Source: Ehretia macrophylla
Taxonomy: Eukaryota; Streptophyta; Magnoliopsida; Boraginales; Ehretiaceae
Reading direction: 5' to 3'
DNA length: 64,000 bases
NCBI GenBank assembly: GCA_037974665.1
Contig: CM075780.1
Location: 55,159,594 to 55,223,593, forward strand
Shown here: positions 22,576 through 34,700 of the stretch, one piece after another
How the letters are laid out: every line of letters begins with the position of its first letter
Numbering within the stretch: position 1 is the first letter of the stretch
Position numbers and translations under genes: made by a program
Notes under the pieces: model-generated
What the model saw: the letters and a program-made list of their open reading frames with translations, nothing else
The model's database searches: none
Told to the model about the DNA's origin: nothing

Positions 22576-25500
22576 TGTGACACCCCGATCCCTCTCGAGA
22601 CCGGGAGTTCTAACAATCAATCTAAACACAACCTAAATCTAAATCCGGGCAAAATTTTAGGAAAAACGGACGGAGTCTCCCCTGTTTCTAGGCAAAAAGC
22701 AAACATGCGACAACATATAAGTGGACCACTACCACGTCCAAACATTCAACCGCCTCAAGGCCATTCGAGCCTTGGTTCACAACAAGCAATCACAAGCAAT
22801 TATACATTCATGCTTAGCAATCAAACCATACCAACCTATTGCATAAGTTAGACTATCATATCTTTCTATCTCTTTCTTTTGGACAAAACAAACATGCATT
22901 GAAGTTAAGATACATTAACTAGATACATAATCTAACTTATCAAACCACTTCAATAATCTAATGAAACTTAAATTAGATCCCTTTTGACATTAAATACATA
23001 CAATACATAAAAGCACACATCTTTACAACTTCGACAACTCAAGTCACATAGGCACGCAAGACAGTTCTTCAAGCACGAACTTTTCAGCTAACATGGCATA
23101 TCCTGAAATGTGGTGGCAAGGAGTGAGTATACACAACACGTATACTCAGTGAGGGCGAGACAAATATCGAATTGGAGAGAAAGAAAGTCGTGCAATGCAA
23201 ATCAGACAGTTAAGCAATATATCCGATAAGTAAGCAATCAAGACAAACAATCAATACAATAAGCAATTACTGGAAGCATTAACACAACCATTCAAAGCTA
23301 TACCACACTCTGAAGGCAATGGTTTACTCATACGAGCAATGTACCATTTCACGAGCGATACATCAATCTCGAGCTTGATGTTGACAACAATGACAATAAG
23401 CGCGCAACCATCTTATAACTTCAGTTTGGAATACCCTAGAAGTATCCATCAATTCTACGACCCAAATCTCCCTTGGAGGCAACCCAAGCGAGAAAAGGGA
23501 ATAGGACACGGAGCTAGAGCAACCAACACTGGCAACCCGAGGCTACCCAGAGAGGCCCATCACTCACGCGCCTGACACTATACAATGCAAGACTCGATAC
23601 AAGGCGATAAACGAGCGATAACACAGCAATACAGATTAGAGGCGATAAACAAGATATCAAGCATTATCAACAATTGATAAACATGTAGGTAGAGAACAAC
23701 AAAAGAGGTTGTCCCCGAACAAGTCCCTTTATCAATTAATACAAGTAGACAATATATTATAATTCATACCAAGTCATTGTTGTTACTTGAAACATTTATT
23801 TAGACCTTTTCTCAATGGATAAGGAATAGAAGGCCAACAGTAAAAGTGGATAGTTATATACATAAGTGAAAAGTAGATAATTGTATACTGAATAAAATCG
23901 TGTTGAAATAAGAATTATTTTTCTTGAAAACTCGGTAACTTCGGGACAATTCGTATCTTAGTCATTTAAAGGTCCTCTAAACACTTTTAACAGTAAGTTT
24001 CTTATTACTAAAGAAAGTTATGCATCTAGGGTTTATTAGCTAATTCTTGGTTTCTTCACCTGTTAAATTTAGTCATCAACTCAATTAAACTCCCCAATTA
24101 ATTAAATTCTTAAATTAAATTTTCAGTTACTCGGTGACATGTAAATACAGTAAAGATGTTAAACTAGACGTATAGTGGTATATATAACATAATCGAAAAG
24201 CTATACTAATTATTCAATGACATCTAAACATATTAACGATATTATTTTAAATAAACTCCCTTACACCTATAATCAATTTAAGAGCTAATATAATTAACTT
24301 ATATCAAGAAATAACATGATGTTATGAAATCTCCTCACCTATATAACTTATATATACTTTGAATAAATAAATTTAATTCATATGACAAATGATAATGCTT
24401 TTAATAAAATATCCTCACCTTGATAATGCCACGGTTTACTGACTGGCTCTGTGTGTACTTGCTTTGCTATTTGAAGTACTAGTCGACAGTAAAGGACAAA
24501 ACAAATAAAGATATAGCTTAAGTTGTTTGGTTATTGACTCAAATGTTGATTTAAAACACAATGTTGGACAGTGGTAATGGCAGGTTATAGTAACATCAAG
24601 TTTTTGATGTTTATGACTGTGGCAATAGGCTAACGTGAGGCAAGGCAATAACGCTGGCTGTTCTTATTTGATTTGAAGTAACAGTGATAGGCTTAGTTTG
24701 ATGATGAGTTAAAGCTATTTTGCAGGCTGCTGTATTGTTGGGACGGTGAAGAAATCTTCTAGAACTTTAGAATAATAGTGCAACTGTTGGCTTTTATATA
24801 AAAGCTACAGAATACATAATGCTTTTACGTGGAAGCTTGGCTAAGTTCTATTGAATCAAGGTAGCGGTGGAGGTGATAATGGCGTCGGTGATGGAATCTA
24901 TTTAGCAGCCAGCTTCTTGCTATTTAAGTGGTGGCTTAATGGTGAAGATTCGGATAGGAAATCTTAGTGAGCAAATGACGGTGATATAAATCTAGCAGCT
25001 CATATGCTCGACATAGGTGTATGAAGGTACTAAGGACATGCTCTAGTAAATTATGAATAAGATAAGTTTTTTTTTTTTTTTTATGTGTTCTTACTCCTAC
25101 CGAAGTGAGAAGGTTTATATAGGGTTTACAGTTTAATTCCTTTTGGGGTAGAGTGGTGGTGAAGACACAAGAATGATGATGAGATGTTGATAACGGTGTA
25201 GCTTGACAACCCTTTTATAGTGTGAAAGTGGTGGCGGCAAAGAACAAGTTTAGACCATGACTAATATAAGCTAGGTATAATAGGTGGTACACTTGGCCTG
25301 AAGTTGGTATTTCACGAGTGGTGAAGCATACAGGGGAAGCCATTTAAGCAACGATTGGATAAGTGTGGTGGCGATAAAATAATAAGCAGGAGGTGTTTAA
25401 TGTTCATTTGATGGTGATGTTGTGCGGGTATGATGTATAAAGTGGCGGTGGCAGCTTCTAAGGTTGATTATCTGGTAGGCGTGCTGACTAAGAAGAAACT

Positions 25501-27141
25501 GGTGAGGTGCCGATAGAATGGCACTTCTAGCGTTGAATCAGCAAGGCTAGTACAAGGATATGATTGTTTGTTTTAGCTAGTAGAGTTGAGTTGTAACTGG
25601 AGTATAGTAGTGGTAGAGGTTGACGTGGCAGGCTTGTTAAATGAGTTAAGCTTGGAGTGATGCCACGTTAACCAAATATTTGATGATGAAGAGAATTTCA
25701 GCAAGGTTAGAGAGACAAGTGGCTGTCTTCGAGTGAAGGAAATGGTGAGCAAGCATAGCTATTTGACAGTGGAATCATAGTGCGATTCTTAGACCTATTG
25801 TGTGGTCTATAGTAGAAGCTTGCTATCAGCATGGCTCCAAGTGGCTGCACTTAAGTATCTAAAGTTTTTCTTAACTATACATTCTTTACAAATAATATTT
25901 GAACACGTCTTTGTTACCTTGTCATTACCATTAAATAATTAAATATTCATCTTATTACTAAAACCTATAAGAAACATTAAATTATTTCATTATATATGTA
26001 TATATATATACTTCTTTATTGTTCGTAACTAATGAGCATATACATACAATCATGTTTACTGTGGCATTGCAATTATTAATTATACATCTTCATCAATCTA
26101 CCGTTTATTCTGTAATAATTTTTCAATTTATACTACTTACTCTTTTCGCTCTCAGTCATCTAATATTTATCTTTTTATTGTATTACTACTACTTATAAAC
26201 TTTATCATGCATATTTTTTACATCCACACGTATTTTGAAGCCAACCAAATTATGATTATCAATCATTATCATTCCACACTACATTGCCCTAATTGTAACC
26301 AAATCGTCTTTTTAACATTATACTCCTCTAGATTCTTATAGAATTCATATATTTTTTTATTAATTTAGCATACTATTTATTTAAAATTGTTTCATTATCA
26401 CATTCTCACTTTTGTTCATCTCATTATGTTCACGTCTTAATTAGATTTCATATTTTAATTGATTCACTCACAACACAAGCATCTAATAGCTTATTCCTAT
26501 AGTCTTTATATCTACTCCACTTCTTTCACAGTATTTATCTACTGTTCCTATGTTAACTAAATAAAACAAAAGTTATTAATGTAAACTATGTTAACTAATA
26601 TAAGATTAAAGTCACAGCGCTAATACATAACTAAGTTCGATCAACTATAAATACTTAATCGGGTTTGCTTTATAAATTTTAAATGTTAGACTAATACATT
26701 CTAAGTTTGAATCAACAATCTTTCTAATTCCACAACCCCGGGTATGCTACGAACATAAAATTCACTGAACGAATAAACGAAATAAAGTAGTTTAGTCAAA
26801 TATAAAAATAGATAAAATGAATAGAATAAAAGGAAATCAATTACGGGCTCGAGCTTCCTGCTCAAATAGTGACACGAAATAATTTAAAGCCAATTTGAAT
26901 AAAATTTAAATAAGTAAAATAATAAAATATATACCCCGAGCAAATCAACTAATTATAAGTTAACTAAAAGAAAATAGATATTGATGCACGTTTCCCAAAA
27001 ATAATACAAAGTTTTAAAACAATAAATGTAAATGAAATATAAATGTAGACAAATAATCACAAAGGCACATTTTTCAAAAATAATGAAAGAAATAAATATA
27101 AATAAATACTTCTAAAAATATGGTCAGGCTTGGGTATTACA
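22576..27141 (-). mobile_element. 4.6-kb LTR-type insertion (long solo LTR or non-coding element)
   Basis: On the + strand it starts TGTGACACCCCGATCC and ends GGCTTGGGTATTACA, with 5-bp target duplications CATAA at 22571-22575 and 27142-27146. Reverse-complemented, the ends are TGTAATACCCAAGCC and GGGGTGTCACA, as in the solo LTR at 17204-18107. No gag, pol, primer-binding site or inner LTR pair was found, so a single very long solo LTR is the simplest reading. Short blocks such as GGAGTCTCCCCT are shared with the host LTR, suggesting a related Gypsy group. A T-tract lies at about 25067-25082. Confidence 0.75.
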
Positions 27142-27187
27142 CATAATATAGCAGCAATGCACATGAATTCAGAACCGAGTCTTACAG

Positions 27188-30100
27188 CAACGACCCAAAA
27201 TCTGTCATTGGAAAATTAAGAAATAGTGAATGAATGAAATCTGAGATGTGAGGAGCTGAGCTACCAGTAAGTATAATGTCATCAACATATATGAGAAGAA
27301 TAATAATATGGTCTACCGTGGTTTGAACAAATAAGGATGCATTATGATGTGAGTTGATGAAACCACAAGATAATAAATAGGAGTTGAACTTTTAATACCA
27401 GGCTCGTGGAGCCTGTTTGAGACCATAAATTTATTTATGAAGATGACACACATAATCATAATGGTTAGGGTCCACAAAGCCTTGAGGCTGGCTTATATAA
27501 ACAGTTTCAGAAAGATCATCATGCAAAAAAAAATATTTTTAACATCCAATTGCCTAAGTGGCCAATTGTTGAAGATGGCCAAGCTTAACACAAGACGAAT
27601 TGTGCTAGGTTGAACGACTGGAATAAAAGTATCACCGTAATCTTATCTTGGTTGTTGATTGTAACCTTTAGCCATAAGATGCGTTTTATAACGCGCAAGG
27701 GAACCATCTTAATTTTGTTTGACGCGATATACCCATTTAGAACCAATGATATTCATGTGAGGTTGCCTGGGTACCAAAGACCATGCGTTATTGCGGACCA
27801 AATAATTAAATTCTTGAAGTATTGGCTTTCACCAATTGTTATCCTTATGAGCTTGCGTAAAAGAGGTTGGTTCAGACGACAAATTGTTAGCAATAGTCAA
27901 TAGACATTCTGGCAGTGGATAACGAGTAATAAGTAGAACTTTCGGCTTACGAGTACCACCCATGGTGCGTGTTATCATTGTATGAGTACGGGCAAGAGAT
28001 GCAATAGGAAATTGCTTAGAATTAGTGAGCAATGGAAGACCATCACGATCCGGAGTTAACAAGGGAGCTAAAATTGATCCTTGATTCGTTGATGGTGGCA
28101 GAGAAATGGGTGATATCTCTTGAGCATTTGATTGAGCATGTTGTAATGAATCTGTTGATGAAGAAGCAAAGGTAGATATACTACCAATATGTGTTGTAGA
28201 GTTCGTGGGTGAGAGAGGCATGGTGGATGCCATTGAGTTCGATAATATGGACGTTAGCACAGTGTCAAGTAATTCTGACGAGAATGACCTGAATGTAAAC
28301 TGCCGATCAGTTGCTTTCTGTATATTAGTTGACAAATACTTTGCAGCAGGAAACTCATGCTCATTGAACACTACATACCTTGAGATTAAAATTTTCTTAG
28401 TGAGAGGGTCATAGCATTTATAACCTTTGTGAAGTGGGCTATAGCCGAGAAAGATGCACTGCTTGCTTTTGAAATCCAATTTTCCACGTCCAAATATATT
28501 GAGACAAGGAAAACATAGAGAGTCAAAGATGCGCAGAGATTGATAGTCAAGAACAACACCATATAAGAACTCAAAGGGAAACTTATCACTTAATACAAAA
28601 GTCGGCATGCGATTGATAAGATAAACAGATGTAGCAAAAGCATGATTCCAAAAGTCACAAGAAAGATGACTATGTGTAAGCAATGTAAGGCCTGTTTCAA
28701 CTATGTGATAGTGTTTACGTTCTGCAACTCCGTTTTGCTGAGCAGTACCTGGACATGATAATCTATGCAAAATGTCATATTTCTTAAATAAAAGTTGAAC
28801 AGAGTTAGCTATAAATTCTCTACCAGGATCACTTTGGATGTATTTTATTTTTGCATTATGAATGTTCTACACTATATTGATAAAGGTTGAAAATATAGTC
28901 AACACATCTGATTTGCGACATAAGGGGTAATACCATGTAAACCATGAGTAATCACAACCAAAATAAAGTAAAAACGAAACCCATCTAAAGACGTCGTAGG
29001 GGCAAGACCGCATACATCACAATGTATAACTTGTAGAACACGCGAAGAGCACGGAACATTATTATCAAATGGTAGTTTGTGGCTTTTGACAAGTTGACAA
29101 CTAGTACATAGAGTTGAGCCTACTAAATGCAGATTAATAGATATAACTTGATGGAGACGCCTATGTATGCGAACTGGGGGTGACCCAAACGAGCATGCCA
29201 AACGTCTGAGTCAACTTTATTTGCAAGAAAGAAAAATTTCTGAACACCTGAAAGAGAATAAAGACCACCACTAATTTGGCCTTGGTGGAACAACCTTCTC
29301 GTCTTCATGTCCTTTATTAGATAGCCATAAGAAGTGAATACAAAAAAACAATTATGATCACGGGTGAGTTGCACAATAAGGAGTAATCTTTTAGTAAGAG
29401 AAGGTACAAGCAAAACGGGACAATTAAGAGCAAAGCTAGATGATAAAGCAATAGAGTTTCTACCTATGTGAGAAATAGGAATGCTTGAACCATTGCCAAT
29501 TAAAATATTATCTGAACCAGGAAATGCCTATTTACGAGCAACATTAGTTTCATCTAGTGTCATATGATGAGTTGTGCCAGTGTCAATATACCAATTCGGA
29601 TCAGTGGTGTTAGAAACTTGCATAGTTGTAAAGGCTTATCAAAGGCCCAACAATTGTTGGCCTTATGATAGGGATAACCACACCTGTAACAAACAACATT
29701 AGAAGAACTATAATTAACATCAATTTATTGTTGATTTGAATGGCCTCGTCCACGACCTCTACTATGCCCATGTCGACCATCTCGCGATGAAAGACCCAGG
29801 TCGGATTGCCCAGAGGATGGCTAGAGATTAGAGCCATGTTGTGAAGAATTTGAAACAAATTGAGTGACAAAGGCTTGTGGTTTATCTGCAACATAAGTAA
29901 CAACGGCAAGCCGAAGTTCAAAATCTAATAAGAGTCCATAAACTTCAACGAAGGTGGGACTGTTGAACGTGAATTTATGGCTGTAACGATTGGGTCATAC
30001 TCGGAGCCAAGACCACGCAGTGTCCAGAGAACAAGATTATCATCGTCCATAGACTTGTCGGCGCTCGCAAGTACGAGAGAAAGAGATTTCGCATGCTGGA

Positions 30101-30530
30101 TATAAGCATGAATCGACTATATGCCTTTCACCAAGGATTGAAGTTCAATTTTGACCTATTGGATTCGCGCACGAGATTGAGAACTATAGAGAAGCTCAAG
30201 ATTTAGCCAAACATCTCGTGTCATTTTCTTATCCACTACTTGCGAAAGGATTGAGTCCGAGAAAGAAACAAGCAGCCAGCCTAGAAGCATCTGATCTATG
30301 CGGCTCCACTTTGCGAGTGCATCATCCTAGTCGGGTTTAGGAGTTGTGCCATCAACAAATCCAAGAAGACCATGGCAATGCAAAACATGGTACATTTGGG
30401 ATTTCCATAGGAGAAAATTATCACTTCCAAGTTTTAGTGAGAGTTCTTGGGGAATATATTTAACTTTCGGCAAAGTCGCCACAGAAGCAGGGGTAGAAGT
30501 GACCTATAACGTTAATGACGCAGTTGCCAT
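27188..30530 (-). pseudogene. Copia gag-pol polyprotein (Ale/Retrofit-like), decayed; continues at 13282-12987
   Basis: The minus-strand frame starts at 30530 with MATASLTL. Gag includes LSLKLGSDNFLLWKSQM and a zinc knuckle CYRCGYPYHKANNC near 29690. The protease has DPNWYIDTGTTHHMT near 29600, and the GAG-pre-integrase region has VWHARLGHPQ. The integrase carries TAQQNGVAERKHYHIVETGL, followed by NHAFATSVYLINRMPT and IFLGYSPLHKGYKCYDP (28770-27829). The RT has ILLIYVDDIILTGSS with the catalytic YVDD, and stops at PMTDFGSL at the Gypsy insertion. Several in-frame stops and frameshifts show that it is dead. Sequence style fits the Ale/Retrofit lineage. RNase H is missing. Confidence 0.88.
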
Positions 30531-30625
30531 ATGTGTAACGGGAAGAAGATGATTGATAAAGAGTAAAAGAAAGGAAAAATTATATGAGGTGAGGTAAAAA
30601 AAATTTGTTTTAGAAAACAACCTAA

Positions 30626-30638
30626 GCTCATGATACCA
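30626..30638 (-). other. Primer-binding site of the Ale-like Copia
   Basis: On the minus strand TGGTATCATGAGC lies about 100 bp upstream of the gag start. It is close to the canonical tRNA-Met site TGGTATCAGAGC with a small change, which fixes the inner edge of the LTR. Confidence 0.65.
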
Positions 30639-30820
30639 TTAAAGAGTATATTTGGCCTCGCCGAAAATAACTGTTGTCTATTCATACTTATAGGCTTGTA
30701 CATGAAGTAGTTTACAGTCATTCAACCACTCTGTTGATAAATACAAAAGGTACAAAATATATCTATACAAAGAGATATACATGTGATAGGCTAAGCACAA
30801 ATAAGAAGATATCGTTTACA
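30639..30820 (-). repeat. 5' LTR of the Ale-like Copia
   Basis: On the minus strand it starts TGTAAACGATATCTTC and runs about 180 bp to the primer-binding site; short LTRs are normal for this lineage. Immediately to the right, ACTAATG begins the second half of the Gypsy LTR. The same ACTAATG is at the end of the inverted first half (8163-8169), consistent with a target duplication of the Copia insertion. Confidence 0.65.
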
Positions 30821-31591
30821 ACTAATGGTATTAATACTGTTATGGTACCATGTCACATATACTGTTACTGTGTTGCACTTGTGGATACTATTATTGCTAT
30901 TATATGATTGGGGTCCTACATTTACTGAAGTATTGCTGCACGGGTTAAATGCAGCCACAAATTTTTATTCTTTGATGCATCTGGTGATACTATAGACTAA
31001 ATTATTGAATATGATTATAGATCATGAAGTTTTTGTGATCTTTCTTACGAGTGCTAGTAGTGATCTTTTATCAAATATGATTCGTTCAGCAAGTCATACA
31101 AATTGTTAATTTTATTTGGTACTATATTTTTTTTGCTTCAACCATCCATCCTAACATTTTGTTATAAGAAAAGTTCTCTTACTAAACTTTTGTTCGCTCA
31201 CTATGTTTGCTTCCACTTGTTTTTTTTTTGCAGTTAAAACAGAGTAAGTAATTTAGATTTTGGGTGAAATCGTGAGATTCAGACATAGTGATTTGAGCTA
31301 GAGGGACTTTCTCTGTTTAATTTCTACTAGTGTTGGAATTGAATAGTTATTCATGTTGTTTTGATTGAATATAATAAATGAGAGACTTGACCTTATCTTC
31401 TGATTTAATTTGGAGATTATTTTCTTGACATAATGTTATGTTGATTTTGAGACTGGATAATTTTATGATTGTAGTATCTTTAGATTAGTCATATTGTGGT
31501 TGTGCACTTAGTGGGCTTAAGGGATTATACTGTTTGGCACGACATGTCATGGGCTAGATCCTACTTAGTTAGTAGGGTTTAGGACATGACA
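30821..31591 (+). repeat. Second half of the Tekay-like Gypsy 5' LTR
   Basis: It aligns to 40033-40807 of the 3' LTR (771 versus 775 bp), with shared blocks GTATTAATACTGTTA, GTTGCACTTGT, TTTTTGTGATCTTTCTTAC and GCTAGATCCTAC. It ends ACATGACA just before the primer-binding site. The first LTR half is not to its left but inverted at 8163-10640. Confidence 0.85.
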
Positions 31592-31595
31592 AAGA

Positions 31596-31607
31596 TAGTA
31601 TCAGAGC
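31596..31607 (+). other. Primer-binding site of the Gypsy element
   Basis: TAGTATCAGAGC is one base from the canonical TGGTATCAGAGC. It follows the LTR end after four bases. Confidence 0.7.
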
Positions 31608-31739
31608 ATAGGTTTCATGACATGGCTGATCTAGGTAGAATTTGGGTAGACAAGAATTAAATTGATGTTATTATTGCTTATGAATAAGATTTGATTTCAT
31701 CTATGCTGTACTAACAATGTTTTATTTGAACTTTTGAAA

Positions 31740-34700
31740 ATGACCAATTCTACTGACAACCAAGGTAATAACTAGGGGGACAATGTTTTATTAATTGAGC
31801 TTGTCCCAAAAGCTCGTGTTCTACACTCATGACGGCTTCCGATTGTTGTTAGCCAAACACCGATAATTGCACCTAATGTTTTTGCACCACAACCTATGAT
31901 CCTATCAGCGGTACTACCAACTGTTACGATATCTCAGACTATTCCTTTGGCAGTAGTTTAACACCTCAGTTAGTTTTGATTCTATAAACTGTTTCTTTAC
32001 CATCAGTTTCAGTGTATTAGGTGGTTCCACAAACGCAAACTATTTTTGTTCCACTTGTTTTAGCATCATAGCCAGTTCCACAGTTTGCTCCATCACAGCC
32101 AATTTTACCACCACACTCCACTTTGCCACAACCAATTTCTCAGTCTACTCCGTCACAACCTATTCTATCATCACAGTCTGCTCTGCCACAACCACTTCTA
32201 CAGTCTTCTCTGTCACAGCCAATCCACTACCATGGTTTACTTTGCCACAACCAGTTCCACTATCATTGCCTATATAGGCACCTTTGACAATGCCTACACC
32301 CCAAATAGTTCTGATTGTACAAGTTGACCTAGCATTTTCAACCACACTAGTACCTCAGTATGTTTACATACCACAATATACGCTAGCACCTTAGTATGAA
32401 CCTTCGCCAACGGTAGGATCATAGTCTGTTTAGTGACCTTAGTAGTTTACTAACCCTCAATTCAAGCAGATGTCGCCTGAGTATGTAGGGGGTATGGAGT
32501 ATCAGGCTTTCGACCAATTTTTGTAAATAAAACCTCCTACTTTCATTGGAGATGGTGGTCCCCAAATAGCATCTAAGTGGTTATTAAAGGTAGAAGTTAG
32601 TCTTTCTACCTATGATTTTGATGAAGACCGAAAAGTGCAGTTTGGTACTCATATGTTCAAAGGTCCAGTAAAAGAATGGTGGACTTGCAAAAGAATCAGA
32701 TGATATAACCTATTACTTGGGCTCAATTTAGAAGTGTATTTGAGCCTAGCTTTGTTAGAAGATTACTGAGTTTATCAACTTGAAACAGCAGGATATGTCA
32801 ATTGAGGAATATGGTCTAAAATTAATAAGTTGGCATGCTTTGCCCTGGAAATAGTGTCAACTCAGGAATTGAAAGCAATAATGTTCGAGGCTAGCTTACG
32901 TTTCAAGGTACTTGAGAGAGTATATATTTTTCGTCATAATACCTTTCAAGAAGTATGTGATACCACATTGGTAATTGAGAAAAGATTGGGGATTAATAAG
33001 AGACATCAGCAAAACCTTGATCATAAGAAAACGGATCGCACAAGTGGTTCTCAAAATAGGGGCAAACAACAAGGTAATGCACCAAAAAGAGCTACAACAA
33101 TCGACACTAGGAATGATATTTCAAATTGATGTGGTACATGTTTGAGGAGGTATCCACTAGGAGTGAGTTGGTGGAAGAGTAGAACATGCCTACATTGTCG
33201 GTCAACTAATCCTCATATTAGAGACTGTCATTTAATTTAGGAGCAGTCAGACTCCTAGATAAATTAATTAGCCTAACCATGGAAAAGTTGAGCCACGCCA
33301 AGATAGGTGAGACATATGTGACAATCGTGGCCAGCAGAATCACACTAGACTTTATGTGATTTCTCAAAGAGAGGCTCGAGCAGATGAGGATGTGGTAGTA
33401 GATATTATTCCTATTATGACTAAGCATGCATATGTCCTATTTGACACAGGTTCAAATGATTCTTACATTTTTCCTAGATTTGTATCCCTATTAAAATGTG
33501 CATTTGATATGTTGTCTAATGATATTTGTGTTGAAACCCCTTTGGATATATTTGTTGTGATCCGAAAGGTCTATAGAATCTGCCTAGTTATTATTAAGGG
33601 AATAAATTTACCTACAAATTTCTTAGAGCTTGAAATGAGAGATTTTGATGTAATTCTAGTCATAGATTGGTTGTCTTCTTTTTATTTCCACGTAGATTGT
33701 TTCACAAAAAGGATGATGTTCCAGATTTTGGGGGAAATTAAATTTGAATTTGTAGGTAAAGGTCATTTTGCTCCATGTGTCATCTCAGTGTTGAAAGCAC
33801 AAAAATTGTTAGGAAAAGAGTGCACAGGTTTTCTAGCTAGTATTGTGGATACTAATAAAAAAGAGCTCAACTTGGAAGATATTCCTATGGTAAAAGAATT
33901 CCCTGATGTGTTGTCAGAGGATATTCTTAGACTTCCTCCTGATCGAGAGGTTAAATTTGGAATAGACTTAACCCCTGGCACAATGCCTGTCTCTAAGGCA
34001 CCTTACCACATAGCCCCAACTGAATTGAAAGAGTTGAAAGTTCAACTTCAATAGCTTGTAGATAAAAGGGAGATTCGTCCGAGTGTATTTCCATGCGGTG
34101 CTCCTATACTATTTGTGAAAAAGAGATATAGCAGTTTGAGATTGCGTATTGACTACCGTGAACTTAACAGAGTGACCGTGAAAAATAAGTATCATTTGCC
34201 ACGTATTGATGACTTGTTTGACTAGTTTTAGAGAGCTCGAGTTTTTTAAAAAATAGACTTGAGATTTGGTTATCACCAATTAAAGATTAAAGAGGAAGAT
34301 GTGCCTAAAACAATTTTTAGAACCAGGTATAGGTATTATGAGTTCATAGTGATACTCTTCATATTGACAAATGCGTCAATTGTATTTCTGAATTTGATGA
34401 ATCGATGTTCAAGTAGTACTTAGATTAGTTTTTTATAGTCTTCATTGATGATATCTTAGTTTATTCAAAGAGCACAAAGGGTCACGAACAACATTTGATG
34501 GTAGTATTATAGATTCTAAGAGAGATACAGTTATATGCAAAGCTTAAGAAGTGTGAATTCTAGTTGTCTAAAGTTGCATTTTTAGGACATGTTATTTTTG
34601 AAGAAGGTATCTCCATAGACCCTCAAAAGGTAGAGGTAGTGACCAACTAGCCGCGACCTACTAATGTGAGTGAAATTGTAGGTTAGTTCAGTCGGGTATT

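Larger units (their letters stand above)
13283..27187 (-). mobile_element. Large Gypsy-type LTR retrotransposon derivative without coding capacity
   Basis: Two long direct repeats (13283-16073 and 19666-22575 plus 27147-27187) bracket an internal region of 3.6 kb. On the minus strand the LTR runs TGTAAGACTCGG... to ...GGGGTCGTGACA. It is followed by the tRNA-Met primer-binding site (reverse complement of TCTCTGATACCA, 19651-19662). The polypurine tract is at 16074-16087 just before the 3' LTR. The internal region has no gag or pol frame, which fits a large retrotransposon derivative (LARD). It sits inside the Copia RT gene. The target duplication cannot be verified because the left LTR lacks its last ~17 bp. 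Confidence 0.8.
19666..27187 (-). repeat. 5' LTR of the non-coding Gypsy element, interrupted by a 4.6-kb insertion
   Basis: The LTR parts are 19666-22575 and 27147-27187, about 2951 bp in all. The interruption is proven by the first LTR copy, which reads straight through the matching point (ACACAATATAATAGTAATGC at about 16026-16045). The length excess over the 3' LTR is largely explained by two extra 55-bp repeats. Confidence 0.8.
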
